This document shows, in pieces, positions 7,323-15,849 of a stretch of DNA of 32,462 nucleotides. Location of the stretch: the NCBI RefSeq assembly GCF_035506375.1, contig NZ_DATJPM010000023.1, positions 1 through 32,462 on the forward strand. The letters are read 5' to 3'. The position numbers were made by a program, and so were the translations under genes. How positions within the stretch are numbered: position 1 is the stretch's first letter; each line of letters opens with the position of its first letter. The notes under the pieces are model-generated. The model saw nothing but the letters and a program-made list of their open reading frames with translations. It did no database searches and was not told the origin of the DNA. Origin of the DNA: Methanocella sp. Its GTDB lineage: Archaea > Halobacteriota > Methanocellia > Methanocellales > Methanocellaceae.

Positions 7323-8576
7323 TTAGAGCACCTCTGTGGGGTCGGTGATTTTGCCATATATGGCGCTCACGGCCGCAACGGGCACGCTGGATAAATAAAT
7401 TTCAGACTTGTTGTTGCCCATCCTTCCCTTGAAGTTCCGGTTCTGGGTGGACAGCACCTTTTCGCCGTCGCCCAACGCTACGGTCCTGCCAATGCAGAAC
7501 CCGCATCCGGGGGCACCGACGGCCGCGCCGGCTTCGACGAGCGTCTCAATATATCCGAGTTTAATTGCTTCTGCGAGTACCTGACGGCTGGCCGGGTACA
7601 CGACAAGCCTGCAGTCCTTGTGGGCCTTCTTGCCCTTCAGGATCCTGGCTGCGATGGCCAGGTCCTCGATGCGGCCATTTGTGCACGAGCCGATGCATAC
7701 CGAGTCGAGGTGGATGCCCGTGACTTCGGATACCGGCTTAACGTTGTCCACCCGGTGCGGCAGGGCAACGTACGGCTCCAGCTTCGTTGCGTCGATGTCC
7801 AGCTCATCATTATAAACGGCATCCTTATCGGCGGCGATATTGCGGTATTCGTTCTCGCGGCCGTGCTCCTTCAGGTATGCCCTGACTTTGGCATCCGCCG
7901 GACAGAGGCCGACCTTAGCTCCGGCTTCAACGGCCATGTTCGATAAGACTAGTCGTGATTCGACGGACATCCTGTCGACCGTCGAGCCCACGTACTCCAT
8001 GGACATGTAGGTCGCGCCGTCCGCAGTGATCTCTCCGACGATATTCAAAAAAACATCCTTGGACGTGACATATTTGGGCAGGTCGCCCTCGACTCTGACC
8101 TTGAAAGAGTCGGGCACGCGCAGCCATGTCAGGCCGTACGCCATGATGGCGCCGACATCCGTCGAGCCCATGCCCGTTGCGAACGCTGTCAAAGCGCCGT
8201 GGGTGCAGGTATGGCTGTCGGCGCCGATGATGATCTTTCCCGGAGCGGCGAACTTCTCGGCGACGATCTGGTGGCAGATGCCGTCGCCGTTCTCGAAGAA
8301 GTGGATGCCGTTTTCCCGGGCGAACTTGCGCATGAAAATATGGACGTTTGAGACCCGCTCGCTCGGCGACGGCGAGGCGTGGTCGCAGACCGCCGCGACC
8401 TTCTTCGGGTCGAATACCTTCCTGGTACCGAGGTCTTTCTCCATCTGCTGGATGGCCAGCGGGAACGTGCCGTCCTGGCCGAAGACGAAATCGACAGGCA
8501 CGGTGACGAGGTCGCCGGGCACGGCGTCTTTCCCGCTCTTATCCGAAAGTATCTTTTCCGCTAGCGTCTTCCCCAT
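7323..8576 (-). CDS. Isopropylmalate isomerase/homoaconitase large subunit (LeuC/HacA family)
   Basis: Catalytic [4Fe-4S] subunit of 417 residues, the usual length for the archaeal/bacterial two-subunit type. Cluster ligands are Cys298 in GSCTNGR, and Cys358 and Cys361 in GAPGCGFC. DHASPSPSERV (about 65-75) and GADSHTCTHGA (about 118-128) are further active-site blocks. The ATG at 8576 has the ribosome binding site AGGTG six bases upstream. It precedes the small subunit with no gap. No isopropylmalate or homocitrate synthase or dehydrogenase is adjacent, so context does not separate leucine from coenzyme B synthesis. Confidence 0.92.
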   Translation of the reverse strand: MGKTLAEKILSDKSGKDAVPGDLVTVPVDFVFGQDGTFPLAIQQMEKDLGTRKVFDPKKVAAVCDHASPSPSERVSNVHIFMRKFARENGIHFFENGDGICHQIVAEKFAAPGKIIIGADSHTCTHGALTAFATGMGSTDVGAIMAYGLTWLRVPDSFKVRVEGDLPKYVTSKDVFLNIVGEITADGATYMSMEYVGSTVDRMSVESRLVLSNMAVEAGAKVGLCPADAKVRAYLKEHGRENEYRNIAADKDAVYNDELDIDATKLEPYVALPHRVDNVKPVSEVTGIHLDSVCIGSCTNGRIEDLAIAARILKGKKAHKDCRLVVYPASRQVLAEAIKLGYIETLVEAGAAVGAPGCGFCIGRTVALGDGEKVLSTQNRNFKGRMGNNKSEIYLSSVPVAAVSAIYGKITDPTEVL

Positions 8577-8710
8577 TTTATTTCACCTGGAGGATGTATC
8601 CGCTAATGCGCACTGGTCTATAATAAAGGTTGTTGTGCCGCCGTCCGGGTGTTCATTTCATGAAAGGGATAGGAGATTTTAATAGCTCATATAAAATAAC
8701 ATTTTATTAT

Positions 8711-9580
8711 ATGAGTATACGGGATGAGGTGGTAGCCTCCGCCTCGGTGCTGGCCAGGACCCTGGATGCGGGGTCGATAATTATCATATCGCCCGAAGCG
8801 ACGGCGATACGGAAGCAGATAGATACGGCCATCCCGGTCATCATCGCGCGTGTCCTGGGCGGCAGGGGCGACGGCGACGACATCTTCATCGATATCATGT
8901 CCAAGCTCCCGAAGAACATCGGCAAAAGCTCCCTCTTTTTAAAAGTCTCCCGCATCGAGCTCATGAGCGAGGCCGTCGAGGTAGCCTACATCCGGGGCAA
9001 GATACCGAAAAAGATCATCGTGGGCATCGTGAGTATCGGCGACATCAACTCCATCGTCGTCATGGACATCAACGACATCCCCCTCATTCAAAAGATGGCC
9101 GAGCTCGCATCCGGTATCGACTATACGGTGCTAAAAGCCGTGCTGAACCTGGCCATCGATATCGGCCGCGAGGGCCGGGAAGGCAAGAAGATAGGGACCG
9201 CCTTCGTCATCGGCGACACGGAACATGTTCTCAACATGTCCCACCAGATCGTGCTCAACCCGTACGAGGGCCATAAAAAGAAGGACAGGGACATTAAGGA
9301 TGAGAAGAACTGGGAGACCGTCAAAGAGTTTGCCCAGCTCGACGGCATGTTCATCGTCGACATGGCCGGGTACATCGTGGCCGCCGGCAGGTACCTGGAC
9401 GTTAACGCCAGAAACGTCGAACTGCCATCCGGGCTGGGTGGCCGCCACCTTGCCACTGCCGCCATCTCAAAATGCGCAAAGGCCATCGCCATCGCCGTCT
9501 CCGAGTCCAGTGGCGTCGTAAGCGTCTATAAGGACGGCAAGGACGTGATCACCATCGACCCGAGAGTATCCATCACATAG
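8711..9580 (+). CDS. dacZ: Archaeal diadenylate cyclase (DacZ type, DisA_N domain)
   Basis: Synthesises the second messenger c-di-AMP from two ATP, by family knowledge. The protein has 289 residues from the ATG at 8711. I prefer this start because an upstream in-frame ATG at 8630 would add 27 residues encoded by AT-rich promoter-like DNA. The N-terminal half (about 1-130) is an archaeal-specific domain; the DAC domain follows, with EGREGKKIGTAFVIGD (about 154-169), the DG motif at 211-212 (LDGMFIVD) and RH at 245-246 (GLGGRHLATAAIS). The usual DGA and RHR motifs read DGM and RHL here. The leader is short and no clear ribosome binding site precedes 8711, so it may be leaderless. Divergent from the aconitase genes. 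Confidence 0.85.
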   Translation: MSIRDEVVASASVLARTLDAGSIIIISPEATAIRKQIDTAIPVIIARVLGGRGDGDDIFIDIMSKLPKNIGKSSLFLKVSRIELMSEAVEVAYIRGKIPKKIIVGIVSIGDINSIVVMDINDIPLIQKMAELASGIDYTVLKAVLNLAIDIGREGREGKKIGTAFVIGDTEHVLNMSHQIVLNPYEGHKKKDRDIKDEKNWETVKEFAQLDGMFIVDMAGYIVAAGRYLDVNARNVELPSGLGGRHLATAAISKCAKAIAIAVSESSGVVSVYKDGKDVITIDPRVSIT

Positions 9581-9631
9581 CTTAAAATATGAGGCGTTAA
9601 GAACTTTTATAACTCGTGGTAATTTCCAAAC

Positions 9632-9644
9632 CGATAAATATTAA
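9632..9644 (+). promoter_or_regulatory. TATA/BRE-like promoter of metK
   Basis: CGATAAATATTAA lies about 40-50 bases upstream of the metK start in AT-rich DNA between dacZ and metK, at a spacing that suits an archaeal TATA box. It suggests metK is transcribed on its own and not only from the dacZ promoter. Confidence 0.4.
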
Positions 9645-9681
9645 TCATAGAGCAAGCATTAAGTAAAGTGGGATGAATTTA

Positions 9682-10830
<1,149 letters not shown>

Positions 10831-10917
10831 GCCTGCGTTTCTTTATTAATATTTTATATTGGCTTTTTATCATTTCTCCGCCTGGTATAATAGAGCAAAG
10901 ATCGACAAATAACAAAA

Positions 10918-11787
10918 TTAGGCTGAGTCTTTAATTTTTTTAACCATTTCGATTTCATCTCTTCGAATCCGGTACTTCCGGGCAAAATATGTAAAAATGT
11001 TATGGACATCCCTGGCAAGTAGCTCATCGCCGATCTTCGTACCGGCGGCCACGGCCTGGGGCCAGTCAATGATGGTCACGCCTGTCTCGCTGACCATGAC
11101 GTTATACTCGGAGAAATCGCCATGCACGTAGCCATTGCGATAGGCAAGCTCAAGCTGCTCGACGATGCGGTCCAGGTACCATTCAGCGTCCTCCACCTTC
11201 GCGCGGGAAAGATCGTGGCCCTCGGCCACGCTCATGACGATAGCATGGCGGTTCTGGTCGAAGGGCTCGGGGACGCTCACGGCAGGATAGAGCTTTTTAA
11301 GCACTTCGAACTCGTGCTTAGCGGCCAGGGACGAGGCATACAGCCAGTTCGTATTGTGCAGGTCAACGAGATGCTCGCGTTTTCTTTTAACCTGCTTAAA
11401 GGCCGTACGGCCTTCCCGATGAAACTTGATGGCAAGAGGCCGGCCGCCGGGGCTCATCGCACCGATAATGACCGACTCTTTACCCACACCGATGAGACTG
11501 CCCAATGAATTGATCGTGTCACGCCGCACAAAGGCTGATATGGCCAGAATATCGTAGCCATTATATTTGAGCTGGTAGCCAACGTAGTGGCCGGTGAATC
11601 GCTCCAGCAGGTCCAGGCCCGTCAGGTTCCTCAGCCGGTACTCGATCTCCTTCTCGCTCAGGCCCGTATACGAGGCCATATCCTCGACGGCCACCCATTC
11701 GTGGGTCTTCATGCCATTCTCGACGGCCCTTAAGATCTTAAGCTCTTCCGGCTTTAAGGATAAAAATACTGTCGCGTGATCTATCAT
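10918..11787 (-). CDS. rio2: Rio2-type atypical protein kinase/ATPase
   Basis: RIO2 family protein of 289 residues, needed for late maturation of the small ribosomal subunit in archaea and eukaryotes. An N-terminal winged helix (about 8-75) distinguishes Rio2 from Rio1. The kinase fold follows, with the P-loop-like GVGKESVIIGA (about 100-110), ATP lysine Lys121 in AIKFHREG, the catalytic loop VHGDFSEYNV with Asp224 and Asn229, and the metal-binding IIDWPQAV with Asp241. The ATG at 11787 is close behind a TATA-like ATTTTATAAAAG stretch, so translation may be leaderless. The DUF5611-like gene lies about 40 bases upstream in the same direction. Confidence 0.94.
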   Translation of the reverse strand: MIDHATVFLSLKPEELKILRAVENGMKTHEWVAVEDMASYTGLSEKEIEYRLRNLTGLDLLERFTGHYVGYQLKYNGYDILAISAFVRRDTINSLGSLIGVGKESVIIGAMSPGGRPLAIKFHREGRTAFKQVKRKREHLVDLHNTNWLYASSLAAKHEFEVLKKLYPAVSVPEPFDQNRHAIVMSVAEGHDLSRAKVEDAEWYLDRIVEQLELAYRNGYVHGDFSEYNVMVSETGVTIIDWPQAVAAGTKIGDELLARDVHNIFTYFARKYRIRRDEIEMVKKIKDSA

Positions 11788-11828
11788 TTTATAAAAGAAG
11801 ATATGACGGCCCGCAGGCCTATAAATAC

Positions 11829-12155
11829 CTACTCTCCGGAGACGGCCTTCTTGGCCATCTTGAGCCGTTCCTTGGCGGTGTAGCCCGTGGCCTCCTCCAG
11901 GAAGTCCCGGAACCGCTTGTTGGTGTCGAGGATGAGCTTTTCGTCTTTTACCGAGAGGTCGGAGGTGGTCTCGACGTGGAGCTTCTTATCCTGGACCCAG
12001 GCCTTAAGCTCCTTAATGGCACCATAGCTGACGGTCATCTTACCTTCGCTTTCGGCGGGCTTGACCTCGAAGACCTCCTCGAGGATGCCGCGAATTCGCT
12101 CCGTTTCCGGCTTGCTGCCGCGCTTGAACGTGTATTCGCTAATTATTTCACCCAT
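11829..12155 (-). CDS. Conserved methanogen protein, DUF5611-like
   Basis: Small soluble protein of 108 residues (MGEIISEYTFKRGSKPET...). It resembles the DUF5611 family of uncharacterised euryarchaeal proteins: a mixed alpha/beta domain with the conserved 'YTFKRG' start, a central 'DLSVKDEKLILDTNKRFRDFLEEATGYTAKER' region (read as separate short blocks) and a basic C-terminus. AGGAG lies almost against the ATG, closer than usual, so initiation may be leaderless. It probably shares a transcript with rio2 downstream. Function unknown; the proximity to rio2 gives only a weak hint at ribosome or RNA work. Confidence 0.75.
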   Translation of the reverse strand: MGEIISEYTFKRGSKPETERIRGILEEVFEVKPAESEGKMTVSYGAIKELKAWVQDKKLHVETTSDLSVKDEKLILDTNKRFRDFLEEATGYTAKERLKMAKKAVSGE

Positions 12156-12282
12156 TCTCCTGTGTATTTTTATGAGTAAAAAACACTTTCGACTTTAAGG
12201 CACGAAGTTCCAGGGCTGACTGGGCGAATATCGGATAGATTTATTACCACCCGACAGAGAATATCAGGTGATGCCAGACAAG

Positions 12283-13005
12283 ATGGAAGATTTCGTTAAA
12301 GTCGTCATTGAAAAACTTGAGTGTAAAAACCCGATCATTATCTGCGGATTCCCTGGAATGGGCCTCGTCGGGAACATCGTGTCCCAGTTCCTCATGGACC
12401 AGTTCAATATGACGAACTGCGGCTACGTGGAGTCGCGGCTCTTCCCGCCCGTGGCGATCGTATATGGAGGGCTTGTAAAAAACCCCGTCCGCATTTATGA
12501 GAACGCGGAACAGGAGATCATGATCGTCTTCTCGGACATCCCCATCGATCCAGTCATAAGCGGCGAAGTTGGCAGGAGTATCATCAAATGGGCTGACACA
12601 GTCAAACCCAAAGAAGTGATCACCATCGCGGGTTTGGCCACGACGGGCGAGGAGCACCGTGTGTTTGCAGCTGGAGCGACCCAGGACGACCTGGTAAAGT
12701 TCAAGGACGACGCGCTTCTCTTCGAGGTCGGGACCATCTCCGGCGTGCCGGGCGTGATCATGAACGAGTGCCGGAACCATTACATACCGGCCGTCTGCAT
12801 TCTGGGCGAGACCCGGGGAGCGAATCCGGACCCAAGATCGTCCGCGGAACTGGTAAAAGTACTGGCAAAGGTTTACGGCTGGAAGATCAACGTAGACATC
12901 CTCATCAAGGAGGCCGACCAGATCGAGCAGATGATGCACAAGCTGTCGGAGCAGGTCGGAGAAGCCGAGGCGAAGCCGTCGAAGGACTACAGTATGTACG
13001 GGTGA
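12283..13005 (+). CDS. PAC2-family proteasome assembly chaperone homologue
   Basis: PAC2 (DUF75) fold protein of 240 residues. CGFPGMGLVGNIVSQFLMD near the N-terminus is the family hallmark, followed by the alternating beta/alpha pattern (IMIVFSDIPI, VITIAGLATTGE, SGVPGVIMNECRN, AVCILGETRG) and an acidic helical C-terminus. I start at 12283 because AGGTGAT (12265-12271) is spaced as a ribosome binding site; an ATG at 12271 and a GTG at 12268 overlap that site but would add only four or five residues. It leads a compact operon with the next two genes. Archaeal PAC2 homologues are linked to proteasome assembly by homology only. Confidence 0.88.
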   Translation: MEDFVKVVIEKLECKNPIIICGFPGMGLVGNIVSQFLMDQFNMTNCGYVESRLFPPVAIVYGGLVKNPVRIYENAEQEIMIVFSDIPIDPVISGEVGRSIIKWADTVKPKEVITIAGLATTGEEHRVFAAGATQDDLVKFKDDALLFEVGTISGVPGVIMNECRNHYIPAVCILGETRGANPDPRSSAELVKVLAKVYGWKINVDILIKEADQIEQMMHKLSEQVGEAEAKPSKDYSMYG

Positions 13006-13009
13006 TGAC

Positions 13010-13399
13010 ATGAGGCTACTCGCACTAACCGGGCTGAGCAAGGAATCGCTGGCCGAGCTCTCGAAGCGGCATATGCGCACCTTCGAGTTCCACAGCGCCA
13101 ACAACGTGCTCGCCTTCGCGGAGCTCAACGTCGGCGATACGGTATTCCTGACCGACGTCCCGCCCGCGGACCTGGCACCGGGCATCTGCGGCAATATATC
13201 GATGGTGAAGTCGTTCGATACCCGCATGCAGCACGTGTACTATGGCTCTGCTAACTATCATGAAGAAATGGAGACCATGTCGGCCCGGGCTCAGATGGGC
13301 TTCGTCTCCATCGGCAAGATCAAGAAGGTCGAAAAGGCAGGCCTGTACGACCCGGTCTACGTCGAGGTCATCGATATGAAATTCTGCGAGGCGCGCTGA
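13010..13399 (+). CDS. DUF473-like archaeal protein
   Basis: Soluble protein of 129 residues, MRLLALTGLSKESLAELSK at the N-terminus. It resembles DUF473, a family confined to euryarchaea with no known function. A central block (VGDTVFLTDVPPADLAPGICGNI) is followed by IGKIKKVEKAGLYDPVYVEV, suggesting a small beta-barrel. The ATG lies five bases after the PAC2 stop and its own TGA overlaps the ATG of the next gene by one base. The tight packing suggests coordinated expression with PAC2 and the cyclotransferase-like gene. No catalytic or metal-binding residues are evident. Confidence 0.75.
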   Translation: MRLLALTGLSKESLAELSKRHMRTFEFHSANNVLAFAELNVGDTVFLTDVPPADLAPGICGNISMVKSFDTRMQHVYYGSANYHEEMETMSARAQMGFVSIGKIKKVEKAGLYDPVYVEVIDMKFCEAR

Positions 13400-13734
13400 T
13401 GGCCGAAGATAACGTTAATATGTTCGTCTATGGCACCCTCATGGATAAGTCCCGCCTGAACTCGGTCATCAAGCGCATACCGGAGATGCATGCGGCGAAG
13501 GTGAGCGGCTACCGGCAGTTCTACGATGACCGGCTGGGCTTCAAGAGCGCTGAAAAAGACGAGCGCTCGACGATGCGCGGCATGCTGCTCCTGGGCATCA
13601 CACTCATGGAGCTCCGGCAGCTCGATTTCTACGAGGGCGTGGGCGAGGGCTCGTACCGGCGCGTGAAGGTCAGGGCGACGGCGCTGGATACGAAGGCCCA
13701 GGTCGAAGCGTTCATGTACGTTAAAAACGAGTAA
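13399..13734 (+). CDS. Gamma-glutamylcyclotransferase-like (AIG2/GGCT fold) protein
   Basis: Protein of 111 residues with the GGCT fold. FVYGTLMDKSRL (about 9-20) is the YGTL substrate-binding signature, and the acidic residue expected for catalysis is in LDFYEGVGEGSYRR (about 76-89). Length is normal for the short archaeal/bacterial form. The family includes gamma-glutamylamine cyclotransferases and other acyl-cyclising enzymes, and the substrate here is unknown. The start codon overlaps the previous stop (TGATG), indicating translational coupling to the DUF473-like gene. Confidence 0.88.
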   Translation: MAEDNVNMFVYGTLMDKSRLNSVIKRIPEMHAAKVSGYRQFYDDRLGFKSAEKDERSTMRGMLLLGITLMELRQLDFYEGVGEGSYRRVKVRATALDTKAQVEAFMYVKNE

Positions 13735-13804
13735 GTCTCATACTTTTTTCCGTGCCATCATTTTTTATTAATAGCTTTCCACCGGCTCATGGGGAGTTGA
13801 AAAT

Positions 13805-14815
13805 ATGTTGAAGCTTGGATGGAAAGCCGGGCCTGAACAGTATCAGCCTAACGATCTACTGAATTATGTGATAGCCGCAGAGAACGCAGGTTTCGAGTCC
13901 GTGGACATCAGCGATCATTTTCACCCGTGGTCAGAGCGGGGCCACGCGTGCTTTACCTGGTCATGGCTGGGCGCCGCGGCCGTAAAGACGAAGAACATAG
14001 AGCTTGGCCCGGGAGTGACCTGCCCCATCCTGCGTTATCATCCCGCCATCATCGCGCAGGCTTCCGCGACCATCGATAACTTCGCCCCCGGAAGGACATA
14101 TCTGGCAGTTGGGACCGGCGAGGCCTTAAACGAGTACGCGGCGACCGGCCTGTGGCCCGGATATGACGAGCGCCAGGCGATGATGCTCGAGGCAATGCAG
14201 CTCATCCGCGCTCTCTGGAGCGGCGCCGAGGTGACCTTCGAAGGCGCCTACTATTCGACACAAAAAGCCCGACTCTATACGCCGCCCGTATCAAAATTAC
14301 CGATATACGTGTCGTCTCTTGTGCCCGAAAGCGCGTCCTTTGCCGGCCGATATGGCGACGGACTCATGACCGTGGCCAACGACCCTAATACTCTTAAGCA
14401 AATCGTGAAAAATTTCGAGGAAGGCGCCCGGGAAATGGGCAAAGACCCCCTCACGATGCCCCGGCTTCTTGAGGTCAATGTCGCTTATACCGACGACTTC
14501 GACTCGGCCGCACGCTGCTTCAGGGAGTACTGGGCCGGCGCCATGGTGCCCGCGATGTTCAACGAGCGCATCTATACGCCGGCGATGTCCGCCCAGAACG
14601 GCTCGGTCATCGGCAATGACATCCTGAAGCAAAGGCTTTGCATCTCCGGCGACCCCGAGGCGCACGTAAAGTTCGCGCAGCAGTTCATCGATATGGGCTT
14701 CACGCACCTCTACTTCCATTCCGCGGGGCCCGACCAGCGCGACTTCATCGTGGGGTATGGACGGGACGTGCTGCCGAAGATCAGGCAGCAGCAGGCGCAG
14801 ATTGTCACCGCCTGA
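13805..14815 (+). CDS. F420-dependent oxidoreductase, glucose-6-phosphate-dehydrogenase-like (luciferase fold)
   Basis: TIM-barrel flavin/deazaflavin enzyme of 336 residues. KLGWKAGPEQYQP, SDHFHPWSERGHACF (36-50; His38 matches the catalytic His40 of mycobacterial FGD1) and VGTGEALNE (102-110) are signatures of the F420-dependent glucose-6-phosphate dehydrogenase group within the luciferase-like superfamily. This subgroup is also widespread in methanogens that have no such sugar pathway, so the true substrate is probably another alcohol or F420-coupled metabolite. GGGGAG sits about 10 bases before the ATG. The gene is followed by a large inverted repeat that may end transcription. Confidence 0.88.
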   Translation: MLKLGWKAGPEQYQPNDLLNYVIAAENAGFESVDISDHFHPWSERGHACFTWSWLGAAAVKTKNIELGPGVTCPILRYHPAIIAQASATIDNFAPGRTYLAVGTGEALNEYAATGLWPGYDERQAMMLEAMQLIRALWSGAEVTFEGAYYSTQKARLYTPPVSKLPIYVSSLVPESASFAGRYGDGLMTVANDPNTLKQIVKNFEEGAREMGKDPLTMPRLLEVNVAYTDDFDSAARCFREYWAGAMVPAMFNERIYTPAMSAQNGSVIGNDILKQRLCISGDPEAHVKFAQQFIDMGFTHLYFHSAGPDQRDFIVGYGRDVLPKIRQQQAQIVTA

Positions 14816-14833
14816 AATTTTTTTTAAAGATTT

Positions 14834-15013
14834 GTGCCGCCTGGTGTAAACTCCGTGCCGCCTGGTGATTAACTTAAAAGATTGGTGCCGATTAGTGTAA
14901 TCCTGGTTAGGTCGAAACAATAGTGCTTACAAGCGGCACGGAGTTTACACCAGGCGGCACCAAAATATTATTTAATCACCAAGTGGCACCAGGCTTACAC
15001 CAATCCGCACCAA
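14834..15013. repeat. Large compound inverted repeat built from GTGCCGCCTGGTG units
   Basis: 14834-14861 and 14933-14960 are perfect 28-base inverted repeats (left arm begins GTGCCGCCTGGTGTAAACTC). A second imperfect pair (about 14879-14905 with 14987-15013, four mismatches) is interleaved with it. The unit recurs about three times forward and three times reversed. No ORF spans the region. A run of T (14818-14825) precedes it, just after the oxidoreductase stop. It could act as a transcript end, or be a palindromic intergenic repeat element. The rest of 14816-15138 is AT-rich and holds only the tRNA-Arg promoter. Confidence 0.8.
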
Positions 15014-15091
15014 TCTCAATTTAAAATTATTAATTATAGGGTGCTTAAACAGGGCGTATTAATCCATTTTTAGTCTATGGCGACCGCAACG

Positions 15092-15100
15092 TTTATACAT
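15092..15100 (+). promoter_or_regulatory. TATA box of tRNA-Arg
   Basis: TTTATACAT lies about 40 bases before the mature 5' end of tRNA-Arg, at a spacing consistent with an archaeal tRNA promoter. No other TATA-like word is better placed. Confidence 0.45.
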
Positions 15101-15138
15101 TACCACAACTCTTATGAAAAAAGGTCGCAGACGGCGTT

Positions 15139-15213
15139 GGGCTCGTGGCTTAGTCTGGACATAGCACCGGCCTTCTAAGCCGGGGGTCGGGGGTTCAAAT
15201 CCCCCCGGGCCCG
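15139..15213 (+). tRNA. tRNA-Arg (anticodon TCT)
   Basis: A complete cloverleaf of 75 bases. Acceptor GGGCTCG pairs with CGGGCCC (one T-G wobble). Anticodon stem CCGGC/GCCGG encloses the loop CTTCTAA with anticodon TCT, which reads AGA. The T arm is GGGGG-TTCAAAT-CCCCC and the discriminator is G. No intron is present, and CCA is not encoded (CTG follows). It precedes tRNA-Trp by 90 bases. Confidence 0.93.
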
Positions 15214-15265
15214 CTGAAAAACGTAAAGACCGGTAATGTCAGCGACCGCATAAAACTAATAAAAA

Positions 15266-15273
15266 CTTATATG
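15266..15273 (+). promoter_or_regulatory. TATA box of tRNA-Trp
   Basis: CTTATATG sits about 35 bases upstream of the mature 5' end of tRNA-Trp, indicating that it has its own promoter and is not only read from tRNA-Arg. Confidence 0.5.
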
Positions 15274-15303
15274 ACCTTGCTGGTCTATAATGAACGGTAT
15301 AGT

Positions 15304-15515
15304 GGGGCTGTGGCCAAGCCAGGTATGGCGACGGGCTCCAGCGGTGGCCGGTCCGCGAGGGCCGGCAGAAATATGATGAGCAACGGGTCACCTGAAGCAG
15401 CCCGACGGGGCGGCTTATGAGGAACCGTTGGAGCGCTGATTTCAGCGCTCTCGGGTGAAATCCCCAAATCATCGGAGAGACCCGTCGATCGGGAGTTCAA
15501 ATCTCTCCAGCCCCA
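15304..15515 (+). tRNA. tRNA-Trp (anticodon CCA) with a 138-base intron
   Basis: Exons 15304-15341 and 15480-15515 join to a 74-base tRNA. Acceptor GGGGCTG pairs with CAGCCCC; the anticodon stem ACGGG/CCCGT encloses CTCCAGA (anticodon CCA at 15338-15340); the T arm is GGGAG-TTCAAAT-CTCTC; the discriminator is A with no encoded CCA. The intron (15342-15479) sits after position 37, the canonical archaeal site. CTCC/GGAG forms the four-base central helix of a bulge-helix-bulge with 3-base bulges AGC and AGA, cut after the second base of each. The intron carries a box C/D guide RNA (listed separately). Confidence 0.94.
15373..15439 (+). ncRNA. Box C/D guide RNA inside the tRNA-Trp intron, predicted to direct 2'-O-methylation of C34 and C39
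   Basis: Boxes in order: C ATGATGA (15373-15379), D' CTGA (15392-15395), C' ATGAGGA (15417-15423), D CTGA (15436-15439). The D guide (15424-15434) pairs over 11 bases with 15335-15345, and the fifth base before box D (15431) faces anticodon base C34 (15338). The D' guide (15383-15389) pairs over 7 bases with 15479-15485, and the fifth base before D' (15387) faces C39 (15481). This matches the haloarchaeal tRNA-Trp intron, which guides methylation of C34 and U39. A 7-bp hairpin with a GCGA tetraloop (15348-15365) precedes box C. Confidence 0.88.
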
Positions 15516-15849
15516 CGTTATTTTAATGGGTATAGTTAGCAGGCCTTTTTTATACTACACATTAGAAATTATAAACTTGTAAGATATCCATCCAGCCTAA
15601 GCATAATTTCGTTATACCGATTTTAATATATTAATAAAATATAATATATGATTGGTATCTAATCGATTAAGATAATTAGATATATTACAAAAAGTAATAT
15701 ATTAATTATCTATAACTCTAAAGAATACCGGGAGGTAAAGAAGAATCTAGAGGGCGTTATTGCATTTGATTTATGGGCAGTTCACCGATACTAAAGGCTA
15801 AAATAAAGGATAGAAAGTAATCTTAAAATGATCAATGGAGGCATATTAG
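15516..15849. other. AT-rich gene-free stretch with a 17-bp dyad
   Basis: About 330 bases of very AT-rich DNA between tRNA-Trp and the metallo-beta-lactamase-fold gene; no ORF or RNA gene is apparent. The clear structure is a near-perfect inverted repeat: 15671-15688 and 15694-15710 (core ATATATTAC-AAAAA-GTAATATAT, one extra base in the left arm). It lies about 140 bases before the next start codon, so it might be an operator or a transcript end for the tRNA. Confidence 0.5.

Noticed and set aside
9590..9681. SAM-responsive riboswitch before metK
   Set aside because: The leader after the promoter is only a few tens of bases and shows no conserved fold.
12244..13227. 327-residue minus-strand frame opposite the PAC2 gene
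   Set aside because: The plus strand has PAC2 and DUF473-like signatures in that interval; the minus frame has no recognisable domain.
15239..15500. Short minus-strand ORFs over the tRNA-Trp gene
   Set aside because: They overlap a complete tRNA with intron and guide RNA boxes.
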